DNA from: Candidatus Bathyarchaeota archaeon
GTDB taxonomy: Archaea > Thermoproteota > Bathyarchaeia > Bathyarchaeales > UBA233
Length of the DNA stretch: 15,040 nucleotides
Assembly: GCA_004376975.1 (NCBI GenBank)
Contig: SOJA01000043.1
Span: forward strand, 1-15,040
Reading direction: 5' to 3'
A model generated the notes under the pieces. The model saw only the letters and a program-made list of their open reading frames with translations, ran no database searches and was not told where the DNA came from. The translations under genes and the position numbers were made by a program. Of this stretch, positions 1-6,975 are shown piece after piece; position 1 is the first letter of the stretch; each line of letters begins with the position of its first letter.

Positions 1-103
1 AAATTGGAGTTTCGGAGAGTAAGTGTTGAAAAGGCGTGCGCTAATCTTTGTTAGTACCCCTGCCCTTACCAAGTAGAGGTGGGGATACTGGGATACTGCA
101 GTC

Positions 104-148
104 CAAACCACGTTTAAAAACAAAAGCCAAGTTGGTCAGCGTGGTTTG
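104..148. repeat. Inverted repeat with 9-bp perfect arms and a nested hairpin
   Basis: The arms are caaaccacg at 104-112 and cgtggtttg at 140-148, separated by 27 bases. The loop itself holds a small palindrome, ccaa-g-ttgg, at 128-136. It could fold as a stem-loop in RNA from either strand. No T-run follows closely, so it does not look like a typical terminator. Function is unknown. Confidence 0.45.
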
Positions 149-246
149 TAACTTACTTACAGCTTCAAACGAACAAAGCCAAATACACCAGCTCACCGCA
201 GCGTTGAAACAGCAAATGCTTAAAGTAATACGTGAAAATCAGCGCG

Positions 247-252
247 AAAAAA
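247..252 (-). terminator. T-run terminator after tRNA-Gln
   Basis: Six A's on the plus strand give a T6 run on the minus strand about 22 bases past the CCA end of the tRNA. Archaeal RNA polymerase terminates at oligo-T tracts, so this is the likely end of the tRNA precursor. The call rests only on position and composition. Confidence 0.45.
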
Positions 253-274
253 GTATAAATTGGCATCTAGAGCA

Positions 275-350
275 TGGTAGCCCGGGAGAGATTCGAACTC
301 TCGTCAGAGGGTCCAAAGCCCTCTATGCTTGTCCACTACACCACCGGGCT
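275..350 (-). tRNA. tRNA-Gln (anticodon UUG), CCA encoded
   Basis: Read on the minus strand the 76 bases fold into a full cloverleaf. The acceptor stem is AGCCCGG paired with CCGGGCT. The D-arm carries GTGT...GCAT, the anticodon stem is GAGGG/CCCTC, and its loop CTTTGGA reads UUG at positions 34-36, giving glutamine. The T-arm is GAGAG/CTCTC around TTCGAAT. The discriminator is A and the CCA tail is encoded in the DNA (275-277). There is no intron. In most archaea this tRNA is first charged with Glu and then amidated by GatDE; that is family knowledge and is not seen here. The gene lies about 20 bases from the end of the nucleotidyltransferase gene on the same strand but has its own TATA-like element. 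Confidence 0.96.
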
Positions 351-369
351 TTCTTATCTGAATTTCGGG

Positions 370-1485
370 TTAACTTTTTAATAGGTGGTTTTTGATTAAA
401 ACCTTCCTCTCCTTGCGTGTTTTAATCATGATCTTTCGGGTTTTTTCTATCATGTCGGATGCTTTAGATTTGTCAGCATCTTTCAAGCTTAGGAAGTTTA
501 TTGTATGTTTGTAGTTTTTCGGGTTTTTCTCTTCCACGTTTTCTAAGGATCGCATTAAGGTGGTGTAGTCCATTTTGACTTTGTTAATTGAGGATTTCAG
601 CCAAACATAGTTTTCGATTATATCAATGAGTATGTTCTTCAGGTAATGCGTTGCTTCTATCGCTTTTTCAGAATCAATCAGAAATCTTGTACGTATTATT
701 GTACCTTGAAGAAAAGCTGTGTTCAAATAGTACTTTAGTTTCGTCTTAACCATGAAATGAGAGGACTCGAATGCCTGAGGATTTTGGCTGGCTGAAAAGC
801 TTATTTCGTCCCAGATCGCTTTGAAAAGCTTCAGTTTGCCCTCAACATCTGCTTTGTCTGCTCGTGTTAACTTTGATATCTCCAAGTATCCAGTAAACAG
901 GTTCTGCATTTCCAGTTTCGTTGTGGATTCTTCGAGTTTCTGGATGAATCTGCTGGTTGAAAAAGGTTCCAAGGCAATTTCCATTAAAACTCTCAAAACC
1001 TTCTCCAGAGCCATTGTGGCGAAGAGTTGTGCGCTTTGGAAGTCTTCTCTTGCGAAGGCTGAAGTTGCACGACTTAGGTATATGTCAGATTCTATGATGT
1101 GTGCTTCTGTTCTGATGTCAACTCTTTCGGGTGAACCGTAGGATTTAGTCATTAAGAGTTTCATGTTGGTTAGTGACCAGTCCCTGTCGTAGAGGACTTG
1201 CATCTCGTATATTTTCTGATCAGTTTCCGGCGGCATTGGACCATAAAGCCACTGTTTGGGAATATGATCTAAATCTATGAGCAGACCGTTAATCTCGGTT
1301 CTTTCTACAAACTCATGTTTAAAGTTGCCTTTGTCAAGTATTAGCAAGTCAATATCACTTGATTTTGTGGCGTCCCCTCGGCTCCAGCTTCCAAAGAGTC
1401 CTACACCATATACATTCTCTTTGGTTCTCATTTCATTGACAATTTTCTCCAAGGTTCTACGTGCTTTTTCCGAAAGTTTTATCAT
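370..1485 (-). CDS. Nucleotidyltransferase (MNT-type) with helical HEPN-like C-terminal region
   Basis: Residues 24-80 form a minimal nucleotidyltransferase fold of the pol-beta superfamily: GS (32-33) with G37, then the paired metal ligands D44 and D46 in SSDIDLLIL, and a third acidic position in LIDLDHI (D71/D73). The rest (about 120-371) is helical. The stretch around 137-170 (YLSRATSAFAREDFQSAQLFATMALEKVLR) resembles the helix pair of HEPN/substrate-binding domains that partner MNT proteins. I do not see a clear HEPN RNase R-x4-6-H motif. The final 30 residues are very basic. Such proteins transfer nucleotides to proteins or RNAs; the substrate here is unknown. The ATG at 1485 follows a weak AAGGA about ten bases upstream. 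The gene is divergent from TFB, and the tRNA promoter sits in its 3' end. The MNT call is solid; the HEPN-like call is tentative. Confidence 0.75.
   Translation of the reverse strand: MIKLSEKARRTLEKIVNEMRTKENVYGVGLFGSWSRGDATKSSDIDLLILDKGNFKHEFVERTEINGLLIDLDHIPKQWLYGPMPPETDQKIYEMQVLYDRDWSLTNMKLLMTKSYGSPERVDIRTEAHIIESDIYLSRATSAFAREDFQSAQLFATMALEKVLRVLMEIALEPFSTSRFIQKLEESTTKLEMQNLFTGYLEISKLTRADKADVEGKLKLFKAIWDEISFSASQNPQAFESSHFMVKTKLKYYLNTAFLQGTIIRTRFLIDSEKAIEATHYLKNILIDIIENYVWLKSSINKVKMDYTTLMRSLENVEEKNPKNYKHTINFLSLKDADKSKASDMIEKTRKIMIKTRKERKVLIKNHLLKS
374..384 (-). promoter_or_regulatory. TATA-like element for tRNA-Gln
   Basis: The minus strand reads ctattaaaaag, centred about 29 bases upstream of the mature tRNA 5' end, the expected spacing for an archaeal TATA box. 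The element lies inside the last codons of the upstream nucleotidyltransferase gene, so the two genes overlap at the regulatory level. Confidence 0.5.
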
Positions 1486-1565
1486 ACTGACACTTTCCTT
1501 TTGATTATTAGTGATTGTAAGTATTCAAGATTTGTTAAGCCAATCTTTTCGAGTAAACCGTAAAG

Positions 1566-1575
1566 TTTATATATT
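1566..1575 (+). promoter_or_regulatory. TATA box for the TFB gene
   Basis: The sequence tttatatatt is a strong archaeal TATA match. A start of transcription about 26 bases downstream (near 1597) would leave a leader of roughly 95 bases before the TFB start codon. A small inverted repeat, agtag (1591-1595) with ctact (1615-1619), lies at the predicted start of that leader. A Shine-Dalgarno-like ggtga at 1684-1688 sits four bases before the ATG. Confidence 0.55.
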
Positions 1576-1692
1576 AAAACCTTTCTTGTGAGTAGACACG
1601 CGGGGCCGGATGTACTACTTTCTAATTCCGAATCTTTGATGAGGAACACAAGAAGTGACGGTTCTAGAGCACATAATACCTAAGGTGAATAA

Positions 1693-2631
1693 ATGGTTAA
1701 ACAAAAAAGCAAGGTTCATCAACGCTTAATTGACAAATGCCCAGAATGCGATAGCACAAACCTTATTCACGATTATGACACCGGCGAAACCATATGCGGC
1801 GACTGCGGACTTGTCGTAAATGAACAAATGATGGATAAGGGCCCTGAGTGGCGCGCCTTCACCAAAGAAGAAAAAGCATCAAGAAGCCGTGTAGGAGTGC
1901 CAACATCATACTCCGTCCATGACAAAGGATTGTCAACTGCTATAAGCCAGATTGACCGTGACGCATTCGGAAGAAAACTGCCCCTTCGCACACGCCTACA
2001 GATGTGGCGATTAAGAAAATGGCAGATACGGTCAAGAGTACACTCCTCAGTTGATAGAAACCTAGCTCAAGCCATGGCTGAGCTTGACCGTCTGGCAGAC
2101 AAAGTCTACATCTCATCTCCAACTAAGGAGAAAGCTGCAGTCATTTATCGTAAAGCCTTGGACAAAGGCCTGGTCCGCGGCAGATCTATTGCTGCGATTT
2201 CCGCTGCTTCTCTATATGCTGCTTGCCGTGGAACTGGAACCCCGAGAACCCTGCGTGAAATATCAGAAGCAAGCTTAGTTGAAAAGAAAGATGTTGCTCG
2301 TTGCTATAGACTCTTGCTTCGCGAACTTGATGTGCAAATGCCTATAGCCAACCCGCTTACGTATGTTTCGAAAATCGCTGAGAGTACGGGAATTTCCGGC
2401 AGGACTCAAGGAGTTGCCATCCACATTCTTCGGAAGGCGAGAGAAAAAAGAGCTTCTGCTGGCAAAGATCCGATGGGCTTGGCTGCTGCAGCATTATACA
2501 TTGCTTGTTTGCAGAATGATGAGAAGAAAACACAGAAGGACATTGCGGAAGCTGCAGGAGTAACAGAGGTTACTGTAAGAAACAGATACAAAAGTTTGAA
2601 AAAAGAGCTGCACTTGGAAATCCCTGACTAA
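1693..2631 (+). CDS. tfb: Transcription initiation factor IIB (TFB)
   Basis: This 312-residue protein is a complete archaeal TFIIB homologue. It bridges TBP on the TATA box and RNA polymerase during promoter opening. The N-terminal zinc ribbon uses C16, C19, C35 and C38. The linker PEWRAFTKEEKASRSRVG (51-68) is the conserved B-reader region that enters the polymerase cleft. Two cyclin folds follow, about 115-205 and 210-308. The second carries the helix-turn-helix that reads the BRE (near 280-305, KTQKDIAEAAGVTEVTVRNRY). Length is normal for the family, and the start is fixed by a ggtga four bases upstream. The gene is transcribed from its own TATA box, divergently from the nucleotidyltransferase, and ends five bases from the convergent zinc-ribbon gene. 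No anomaly is seen. Many archaea carry several TFBs, so this may be one of a set. Confidence 0.97.
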   Translation: MVKQKSKVHQRLIDKCPECDSTNLIHDYDTGETICGDCGLVVNEQMMDKGPEWRAFTKEEKASRSRVGVPTSYSVHDKGLSTAISQIDRDAFGRKLPLRTRLQMWRLRKWQIRSRVHSSVDRNLAQAMAELDRLADKVYISSPTKEKAAVIYRKALDKGLVRGRSIAAISAASLYAACRGTGTPRTLREISEASLVEKKDVARCYRLLLRELDVQMPIANPLTYVSKIAESTGISGRTQGVAIHILRKAREKRASAGKDPMGLAAAALYIACLQNDEKKTQKDIAEAAGVTEVTVRNRYKSLKKELHLEIPD

Positions 2632-2636
2632 CAATA

Positions 2637-2846
2637 CTACTGCTGAATTTCTTCCTTTTCAAGTTCTAAAGCTATGGGACCATTGTACCCGCATTTTTCG
2701 CAGAAGTACTTTTTAGGGGTTAGCCAGTAGTTAAGACTGCTGGACAGGTGAATCCTTCGACTTCCACATCTTGGACAGTATATTTTGGTTGGTTTTCGAT
2801 GACTTAATGTTTTAAATACTTCTTTCATGTCTTGTAGCAGTTTCAT
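2637..2846 (-). CDS. Small zinc-ribbon protein, second gene of the aIF1 pair
   Basis: This 69-residue protein has two knuckles, CPRC at 24-27 and CEKC at 49-52, separated by a 21-residue loop. That makes one compact zinc ribbon with a short helical N-terminus and an acidic tail (LELEKEEIQQ). I do not recognise a named family. Zinc ribbons of this size in archaea often bind nucleic acid or act inside larger complexes. The ATG at 2846 is preceded by a good ggtgag about eight bases upstream. It lies 25 bases downstream of the aIF1 stop on the same strand and is very likely cotranscribed, which hints at a translation- or RNA-related role. The stop is TAG, and a minus-strand T6 run at 2599-2604, inside the convergent TFB gene, could end the transcript. 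Confidence 0.75.
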   Translation of the reverse strand: MKLLQDMKEVFKTLSHRKPTKIYCPRCGSRRIHLSSSLNYWLTPKKYFCEKCGYNGPIALELEKEEIQQ

Positions 2847-2871
2847 CAGGGGTTCTCACCTTATTCTGCCA

Positions 2872-3180
2872 TTATTGAAGATCAATGTTTTCCTCTGTAT
2901 AGCCCATACGTATCAGGTATTGGTGAACTTTTTTACGATGGTCTCCTTGAAGCAGTATCTGACCGTTTTTCGATGTTCCTCCACACGCACAAAAATTTTT
3001 CAGTTTTTGAGCCAGACTTGCCAAATCTATGTCCTTCTTGTCTAAACCATCTATTATTGTTGAAGATTTTCTCCACTTTCGAATTTCACGTCTTATACGG
3101 ATTCTTTGTTGCTCTTTTCCGATTTCACCGCATACGCATAAGTCTTTGGGAAGCCCACATATCGAACAAATGTCAGCCAT
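2872..3180 (-). CDS. Translation initiation factor aIF1 (SUI1 family)
   Basis: This protein of about 102 residues matches archaeal aIF1. That factor binds the small ribosomal subunit near the P site and checks start-codon selection. The N-terminus has the archaeal zinc knuckle C5, C8, C15, C17 in CSICGLPKDLCVC. The SUI1 domain (about 25-102) shows the expected basic strand, STIIDGLDKKDIDL, the ACGGTSKNG loop (which contacts rRNA and tRNA in the family) and the closing QGDHRKKVHQYLIRMGY. Start choice: the ATG at 3180 begins MADICSICG as in relatives; a TTG at 3189 would add three residues. A TATA element at 3211-3220 places transcription start near 3189, so the mRNA is leaderless or nearly so. 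It heads an operon with the zinc-ribbon gene. Confidence 0.93.
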   Translation of the reverse strand: MADICSICGLPKDLCVCGEIGKEQQRIRIRREIRKWRKSSTIIDGLDKKDIDLASLAQKLKNFCACGGTSKNGQILLQGDHRKKVHQYLIRMGYTEENIDLQ

Positions 3181-3210
3181 GATACTCAAATGTTACAATT
3201 AAGATGGCAG

Positions 3211-3220
3211 TATATAAAAT
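3211..3220. promoter_or_regulatory. Near-symmetric TATA element between divergent genes
   Basis: The sequence tatataaaat reads as a TATA box on both strands. On the minus strand it is preceded by an A-rich BRE-like gaaaa and sits about 26 bases from the aIF1 start region. On the plus strand it would give a leader of about 70 bases for the oxidoreductase gene. The minus-strand use is better supported. Confidence 0.5.
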
Positions 3221-3317
3221 TTTCAAATCCATCGTTCACATTTTAGGCTTATTGGTTCATGAAAAGGTTAACGGCTTTAGGAAAAACTTTAATGGCGCTG
3301 ATTTCTTTTTCATGGTT

Positions 3318-4460
3318 ATGAAAGTGTTGGTTGTAGGCTCTGGACATATAGGTTCCATTGCAGTTGAAGATTTTGCTCGAAACATGAATTCAGTTAAAGT
3401 CCTTATTGCTGACAAAAACGTGGCAAGAGCTAAGGAAGTTGCAGAGAGAATCGGCATGGACAATGTTTCTTGGATTCAATTAGATGCGTCAAACCACAGT
3501 GAAATGGTTAGCACTTTAGGAAATTTTGATTTGATAATGGGGTTTTTGCCTGGAAGCCTTGGCTATCAATTGATTGAAGCATGTACTGAGGCTGGAAGTG
3601 ATCTGGTGGATGTCTCATACATGCCTGAAAACCCTTTAAGGTTAAATGAGAAGGCCGTCAAAGCTGGTGTAACGATTATTCCTGACTGCGGGTTAGCCCC
3701 CGGCATCAGCAATGTTCTCGTTGGACATGCCTTAGCGAAACTTGATAAGGTTTTGGCAGTCAAGATAATGGTTGGCGGCATTCCTGAAAAACCTGTGCCG
3801 CCTCTAGGCTATATTGTTACATGGTCTCCTGAAAACCTCATCGATGAGTACACGAGAAAAACGAGAATAGTTAAGAATGGTGAGATAGCTGAGGTGGAAA
3901 CCTTAAGTGGACTGGAAGAAGTTGAGTTTCCAGGGGTAGGGATGCTTGAAGCTTTTTACACTGATGGACTTAGAACGTTGTTGCATACGGTTAAAGATGT
4001 AAACAACATGTGGGAGAAAACGCTACGATATCCAGGGCATGCAGAGAAAATTGGATTGCTTAGAGAGCTAGGATTTTTTGATGAAGAGCCAGTTAGTGTT
4101 GATGGTGTAAGCCTGCCGCCAAGGAAGCTTACGGCTAAGCTTTTTGAACGAAATCTTCAAAGGCCAGAGATCAAGGATATTGTAGCCTTGAAGGTTGAGG
4201 TTTCAGGCATTAGAAGTAACCAGCAAGTGCGCTATATCTATCACATGTTGGACCATTTTGACGCAAGCCGAGGAATAACTGCTATGGCGAGAACTACAGC
4301 TTATTCAGCATCAATTGTCGCGCAGTTGATGCTAAATAAGGCTGTAGAGGAGAAGGGGGTTGTTCCTCTTGAAAGATTGGGTCGGAGCGAAGAGTTTTTC
4401 TCTGCGTTTACAAATGAATTGGAGAGGCGAGGAATAGAAATCACAGAAAAGGAAATCTAA
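3318..4460 (+). CDS. Saccharopine dehydrogenase-like NAD(P)-dependent oxidoreductase
   Basis: This 380-residue protein starts with a Rossmann fold. MKVLVVGSGHIG carries the dinucleotide motif G7-x-G9-x-x-G12, and the acidic residue ending strand two (VLIADKN) suggests NAD preference. The middle and end match the saccharopine dehydrogenase C-terminal domain, including IIPDCGLAPGISNVL and the closing DASRGITAMARTTAYSASIVAQL. Relatives include saccharopine dehydrogenases, lysine 6-dehydrogenase and carboxynorspermidine-type enzymes, so the substrate is probably an amino acid or imine derivative and cannot be fixed here. The frame is open back to 3204, but that adds 38 residues unlike the family and runs over the TATA element. 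I therefore choose the ATG at 3318; the ATG at 3312 adds only MV. No Shine-Dalgarno is seen. A weak cttta at 3287-3291 could drive a leaderless transcript. Confidence 0.85.
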   Translation: MKVLVVGSGHIGSIAVEDFARNMNSVKVLIADKNVARAKEVAERIGMDNVSWIQLDASNHSEMVSTLGNFDLIMGFLPGSLGYQLIEACTEAGSDLVDVSYMPENPLRLNEKAVKAGVTIIPDCGLAPGISNVLVGHALAKLDKVLAVKIMVGGIPEKPVPPLGYIVTWSPENLIDEYTRKTRIVKNGEIAEVETLSGLEEVEFPGVGMLEAFYTDGLRTLLHTVKDVNNMWEKTLRYPGHAEKIGLLRELGFFDEEPVSVDGVSLPPRKLTAKLFERNLQRPEIKDIVALKVEVSGIRSNQQVRYIYHMLDHFDASRGITAMARTTAYSASIVAQLMLNKAVEEKGVVPLERLGRSEEFFSAFTNELERRGIEITEKEI

Positions 4461-4523
4461 GGTAGAGTGTCTTTCGAGTCTAAGATCTTCTGTAGCGTTT
4501 AATTCTATGGTTTAGAATAATTA

Positions 4524-4592
4524 AGCTTGGTTATGTGGGCGGTGGTGTTTGACGCAGGCTGTACGTTAGGTACGGTGTTTCTCACATAAGCT
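4524..4592. repeat. Nested inverted repeats upstream of the ribonucleotide reductase gene
   Basis: The outer arms are ttatgtg (4531-4537) and cacataa (4583-4589), extended by agc/gct after a four-base bulge. Inside is gtac-gttag-gtac (4561-4573). The heptamer ggtgttt occurs at 4544-4550 and 4574-4580, the latter in the cggtgttt context. A further hairpin, attcta-tggtt-tagaat, lies just upstream (4502-4518). The element ends about ten bases before the TATA box, so it is more likely a DNA operator or the end of the upstream transcript than part of the reductase mRNA. Confidence 0.45.
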
Positions 4593-4601
4593 CTAGGTTT
4601 T

Positions 4602-4611
4602 AGTTTTATAT
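4602..4611 (+). promoter_or_regulatory. TATA box for ribonucleotide reductase
   Basis: The sequence agttttatat is centred about 36 bases before the ATG at 4643, so transcription would start near 4632. That leaves a leader of only about ten bases with no Shine-Dalgarno. This argues against a mRNA riboswitch directly in front of the gene. Confidence 0.5.
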
Positions 4612-4642
4612 TGAGATTTGAACATATCTGAATAGGGCAGTC

Positions 4643-6733
4643 ATGTCTATAACAAAAATAAGGAAAAGAGATGGAAGAATCGTTGATTTCGATTCTAGCA
4701 GAATTAATGATGCGATTCATAGAGCTTTCATTGCAGTTGAACTTTGGAATGGGGAAAGGGCGGGTAACATAACTGAGGAAGTTGTTAAGCTTCTGGAGAA
4801 AAAATTTGACAAGAGCATCCCTTCAGTTGAGGATGCTCAAGACCTTGTTATAGAAGTTTTGAAAAAGGGAGGTTACGAAAAAGTTGCGGATGAGTATCAA
4901 GCCTATAGAAAGAAGAAAGATGCCTTACGAAGATTAAGAGAGAAACTTGGGATAGAAGAGCCGAAGTTGACGGTTAATGCACTGGAAGTTTTGAGGAGGA
5001 GATATCTTTTGAGAGATGAAGATGGGCGAATTATTGAAACTCCTGCTCAAACGTTTATGAGAGTTGCAAAAGCCATAGCGAAGGCTGATAGAAAACATGA
5101 TGAAACTTCAAAGGCAAGTGAAAACGATTTTTATGAAATGATGTCGAGAATTGAGTTTCTCCCGAACTCTCCAACTTTTTTCAATGCGGGAACAGGACTC
5201 GGTCAATTATCTGCATGTTTCGTTCTACCTGTTGAGGATTCTTTGGAAAGCATTTTCACTGCAGTGAAGAATATGGCTTTGATCGAGAAGAGCGGCGGAG
5301 GAGTTGGCTTCAATTTCTCCAAGTTAAGACCGAAAGGTGATCTTGTAAAGTCAACGAAGGGAGTTGCTTCTGGTCCTGTGAGTTTCATGCGTGTCTTTGA
5401 TACGGCAACAGATGTTATAAAGGCAGGAGGAAAAAGACGAGGCGCCATGATGGGTATTTTAAGGGTAGATCACCCAGATATACTTGAGTTTATAACTTCT
5501 AAGCAAGAAACAGGAGTTCTTTCAAACTTCAATGTTTCAGTAGCTATTACTGATTTTTTCATGAAAAAACTTGAGGAAGACGGGGAATATTGGGTCATCA
5601 ACCCAAGAAATGAAGAAAAGATGAGAAAACTCAAGGCTAGAGAGGTCTGGAATTTGATGTCAAGGTCTGCTTGGAAGAGTGGAGACCCTGGGGTAATCTT
5701 TATTGATGAAGTTAATAGGTATAACCCGATTCCGGAGATGAGAATAGAGGCAACTAATCCTTGTGGCGAAGAGCCTTTACTTGCTTATGAGTCTTGCAAC
5801 TTAGGGTCCATAAGTCTTTCTAGAATGGTCGCGAACGGAAAAATAGAATGGAAAAAACTGAGGAAAACCGTGAGATGTGCTGTTCATTTTCTTGATAATG
5901 TTATAGATGTGAACAAGTTTCCTTTGAAGGAAATAGAGGAAATTACTAAAGCTAATAGGAAGATAGGTTTGGGTGTGATGGGATTCTCTGACATGCTCAT
6001 AAAGCTTGGGATTCCCTACAATTCTGAAGAAGCTTTGAAAATCGCTGAGAAAATAATGAAGTTTGTTGCAGAAGAAGCGAGAAAGAAGTCTGTTGAGCTT
6101 GGTGAAGAAAAGGGTTCATTTCCAAATTTTGACATGAGTGTATGGAAAGACAAGTATCACAGTATGAGAAATGCTACGATAACGACGATCGCGCCGACAG
6201 GAAGCATAAGCATCATAGCTGGCTGCTCCTCCGGAATTGAACCGTTGTTTGCCATATCCTTCATGAGGAACGTCTTGAACGGAACTAGGCTCTTTGAAAC
6301 GAATCCGCTGTTCGAGACAACAGCGAAAGAAAGAGGGTTCTACAGTGCTGAGCTTCTTGAGGAAATAGCGAGGACAGGTTCAGTTCAGAATATTAGGGGA
6401 GTTCCTGAAGATGTTAAGAGAGTTTTTGTCACGGCTTTAGATATCCAACCAGAGTGGCATGTTCGAATGCAGGCAGCATTCCAGAAGTACACTGACAATG
6501 CGGTTTCAAAAACCGTTAACCTTCCGGAAGACGCTGCAATTGGCGATGTGGAAAAAGTGTTTCAGCTGGCTTACATGCTGAAATGCAAGGGAATAACCAT
6601 CTATCGAAATAGAAGCAGGCCAGAGCAGGTTCTTAACATAGGAGAGATAAAGACTGAAAAGAGAAAATTTGTTTCTGCAGAGTCAGAATATGCAGGTGGA
6701 TGCCCAACCAAAACCTGTCCATTTCCAAATTAA
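4643..6733 (+). CDS. nrdJ: Ribonucleoside reductase, class II (adenosylcobalamin-dependent)
   Basis: This 696-residue enzyme reduces ribonucleotides to deoxyribonucleotides using a thiyl radical generated from adenosylcobalamin. Residues 1-95 form an ATP-cone regulatory domain (ITKIRKRDGRIVDFD). The catalytic barrel shows the redox cysteine C192 in SACFVLPV and the glycine-rich EKSGGGVGFNFSKLRP. NPCGEEP holds N372, the radical cysteine C374 and E376, with redox partner C385 in ESCNLGSIS. The phosphate-binding TIAPTGSIS motif follows at 515-523. The C-terminal pair C687/C692 (GGCPTKTCPFPN) would shuttle electrons from thioredoxin or a similar donor. The tail is short and lacks the CxxC-rich zinc domain common in bacterial NrdJ. 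No small subunit gene is nearby, as expected for class II. The ATG at 4643 is preceded by a close TATA box. Confidence 0.96.
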   Translation: MSITKIRKRDGRIVDFDSSRINDAIHRAFIAVELWNGERAGNITEEVVKLLEKKFDKSIPSVEDAQDLVIEVLKKGGYEKVADEYQAYRKKKDALRRLREKLGIEEPKLTVNALEVLRRRYLLRDEDGRIIETPAQTFMRVAKAIAKADRKHDETSKASENDFYEMMSRIEFLPNSPTFFNAGTGLGQLSACFVLPVEDSLESIFTAVKNMALIEKSGGGVGFNFSKLRPKGDLVKSTKGVASGPVSFMRVFDTATDVIKAGGKRRGAMMGILRVDHPDILEFITSKQETGVLSNFNVSVAITDFFMKKLEEDGEYWVINPRNEEKMRKLKAREVWNLMSRSAWKSGDPGVIFIDEVNRYNPIPEMRIEATNPCGEEPLLAYESCNLGSISLSRMVANGKIEWKKLRKTVRCAVHFLDNVIDVNKFPLKEIEEITKANRKIGLGVMGFSDMLIKLGIPYNSEEALKIAEKIMKFVAEEARKKSVELGEEKGSFPNFDMSVWKDKYHSMRNATITTIAPTGSISIIAGCSSGIEPLFAISFMRNVLNGTRLFETNPLFETTAKERGFYSAELLEEIARTGSVQNIRGVPEDVKRVFVTALDIQPEWHVRMQAAFQKYTDNAVSKTVNLPEDAAIGDVEKVFQLAYMLKCKGITIYRNRSRPEQVLNIGEIKTEKRKFVSAESEYAGGCPTKTCPFPN

Positions 6734-6788
6734 ATCCACAAAAAACAGAGGCGATAACTTCTTCCTCAACCTCTTAAACCTAACATGA

Positions 6789-6795
6789 TTTTTTT
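6789..6795 (+). terminator. T7 run after ribonucleotide reductase
   Basis: Seven consecutive T's about 56 bases past the reductase stop codon form a plausible archaeal oligo-T terminator. The rest of the gap to 6975 shows no gene. A C-box-like atgatga (6807-6813) and a ctga (6833-6836) are present but spaced too far apart for a normal C/D guide RNA. Confidence 0.4.
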
Positions 6796-6975
6796 CGGCA
6801 GTTGGAATGATGATGCGAAAAGATCTGTATAACTGACTTGCCTTTATCATCAATCTCATGCCTTGCAGGAATACGGTAAATCTGGAGCCGATGCAGTGGA
6901 GGACGGGTTCAACAACGAATCCTCCTAAACTTGATTATTCGTAGCAAACATGAGTAACAAAGCGTTTCTACGATT

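Larger units (their letters stand above)
1..274. other. Gene-poor left edge, no supported gene
   Basis: No convincing gene is visible. An open plus-strand frame of about 115 codons starts at 48, but it runs straight through the tRNA on the other strand and has no recognisable domain, so I treat it as chance. What can be seen is a perfect 8-base tandem duplication (ggatactg at 83-90 and 91-98), a palindrome actgcagt at 95-102, and an inverted repeat described separately. A T-run just beyond the tRNA 3' end lies at the right side of the stretch. Confidence 0.5.

Noticed and set aside
48..395. Open frame of 115 codons on the plus strand
   Set aside because: It runs through the tRNA-Gln gene and the end of the nucleotidyltransferase gene on the other strand, has no domain, and lacks a ribosome binding site.
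3204..3317. 38-residue N-terminal extension of the oxidoreductase
   Set aside because: The extra residues lie before the Rossmann strand, do not resemble the family, and overlap the TATA element; MKVLVVG is the normal family start.
4599..4632. NrdR box before nrdJ
   Set aside because: The AT-rich stretches here do not match the palindromic NrdR consensus, and they are explained by the TATA box.
4461..4642. Cobalamin riboswitch before the cobalamin-dependent reductase
   Set aside because: The TATA box leaves only about ten bases of leader, and no B12-box-like core is visible.
6806..6836. Possible C/D box guide RNA (atgatga ... ctga)
   Set aside because: The spacing of 19 bases between the boxes is too long for a normal guide, and no C' and D boxes follow.
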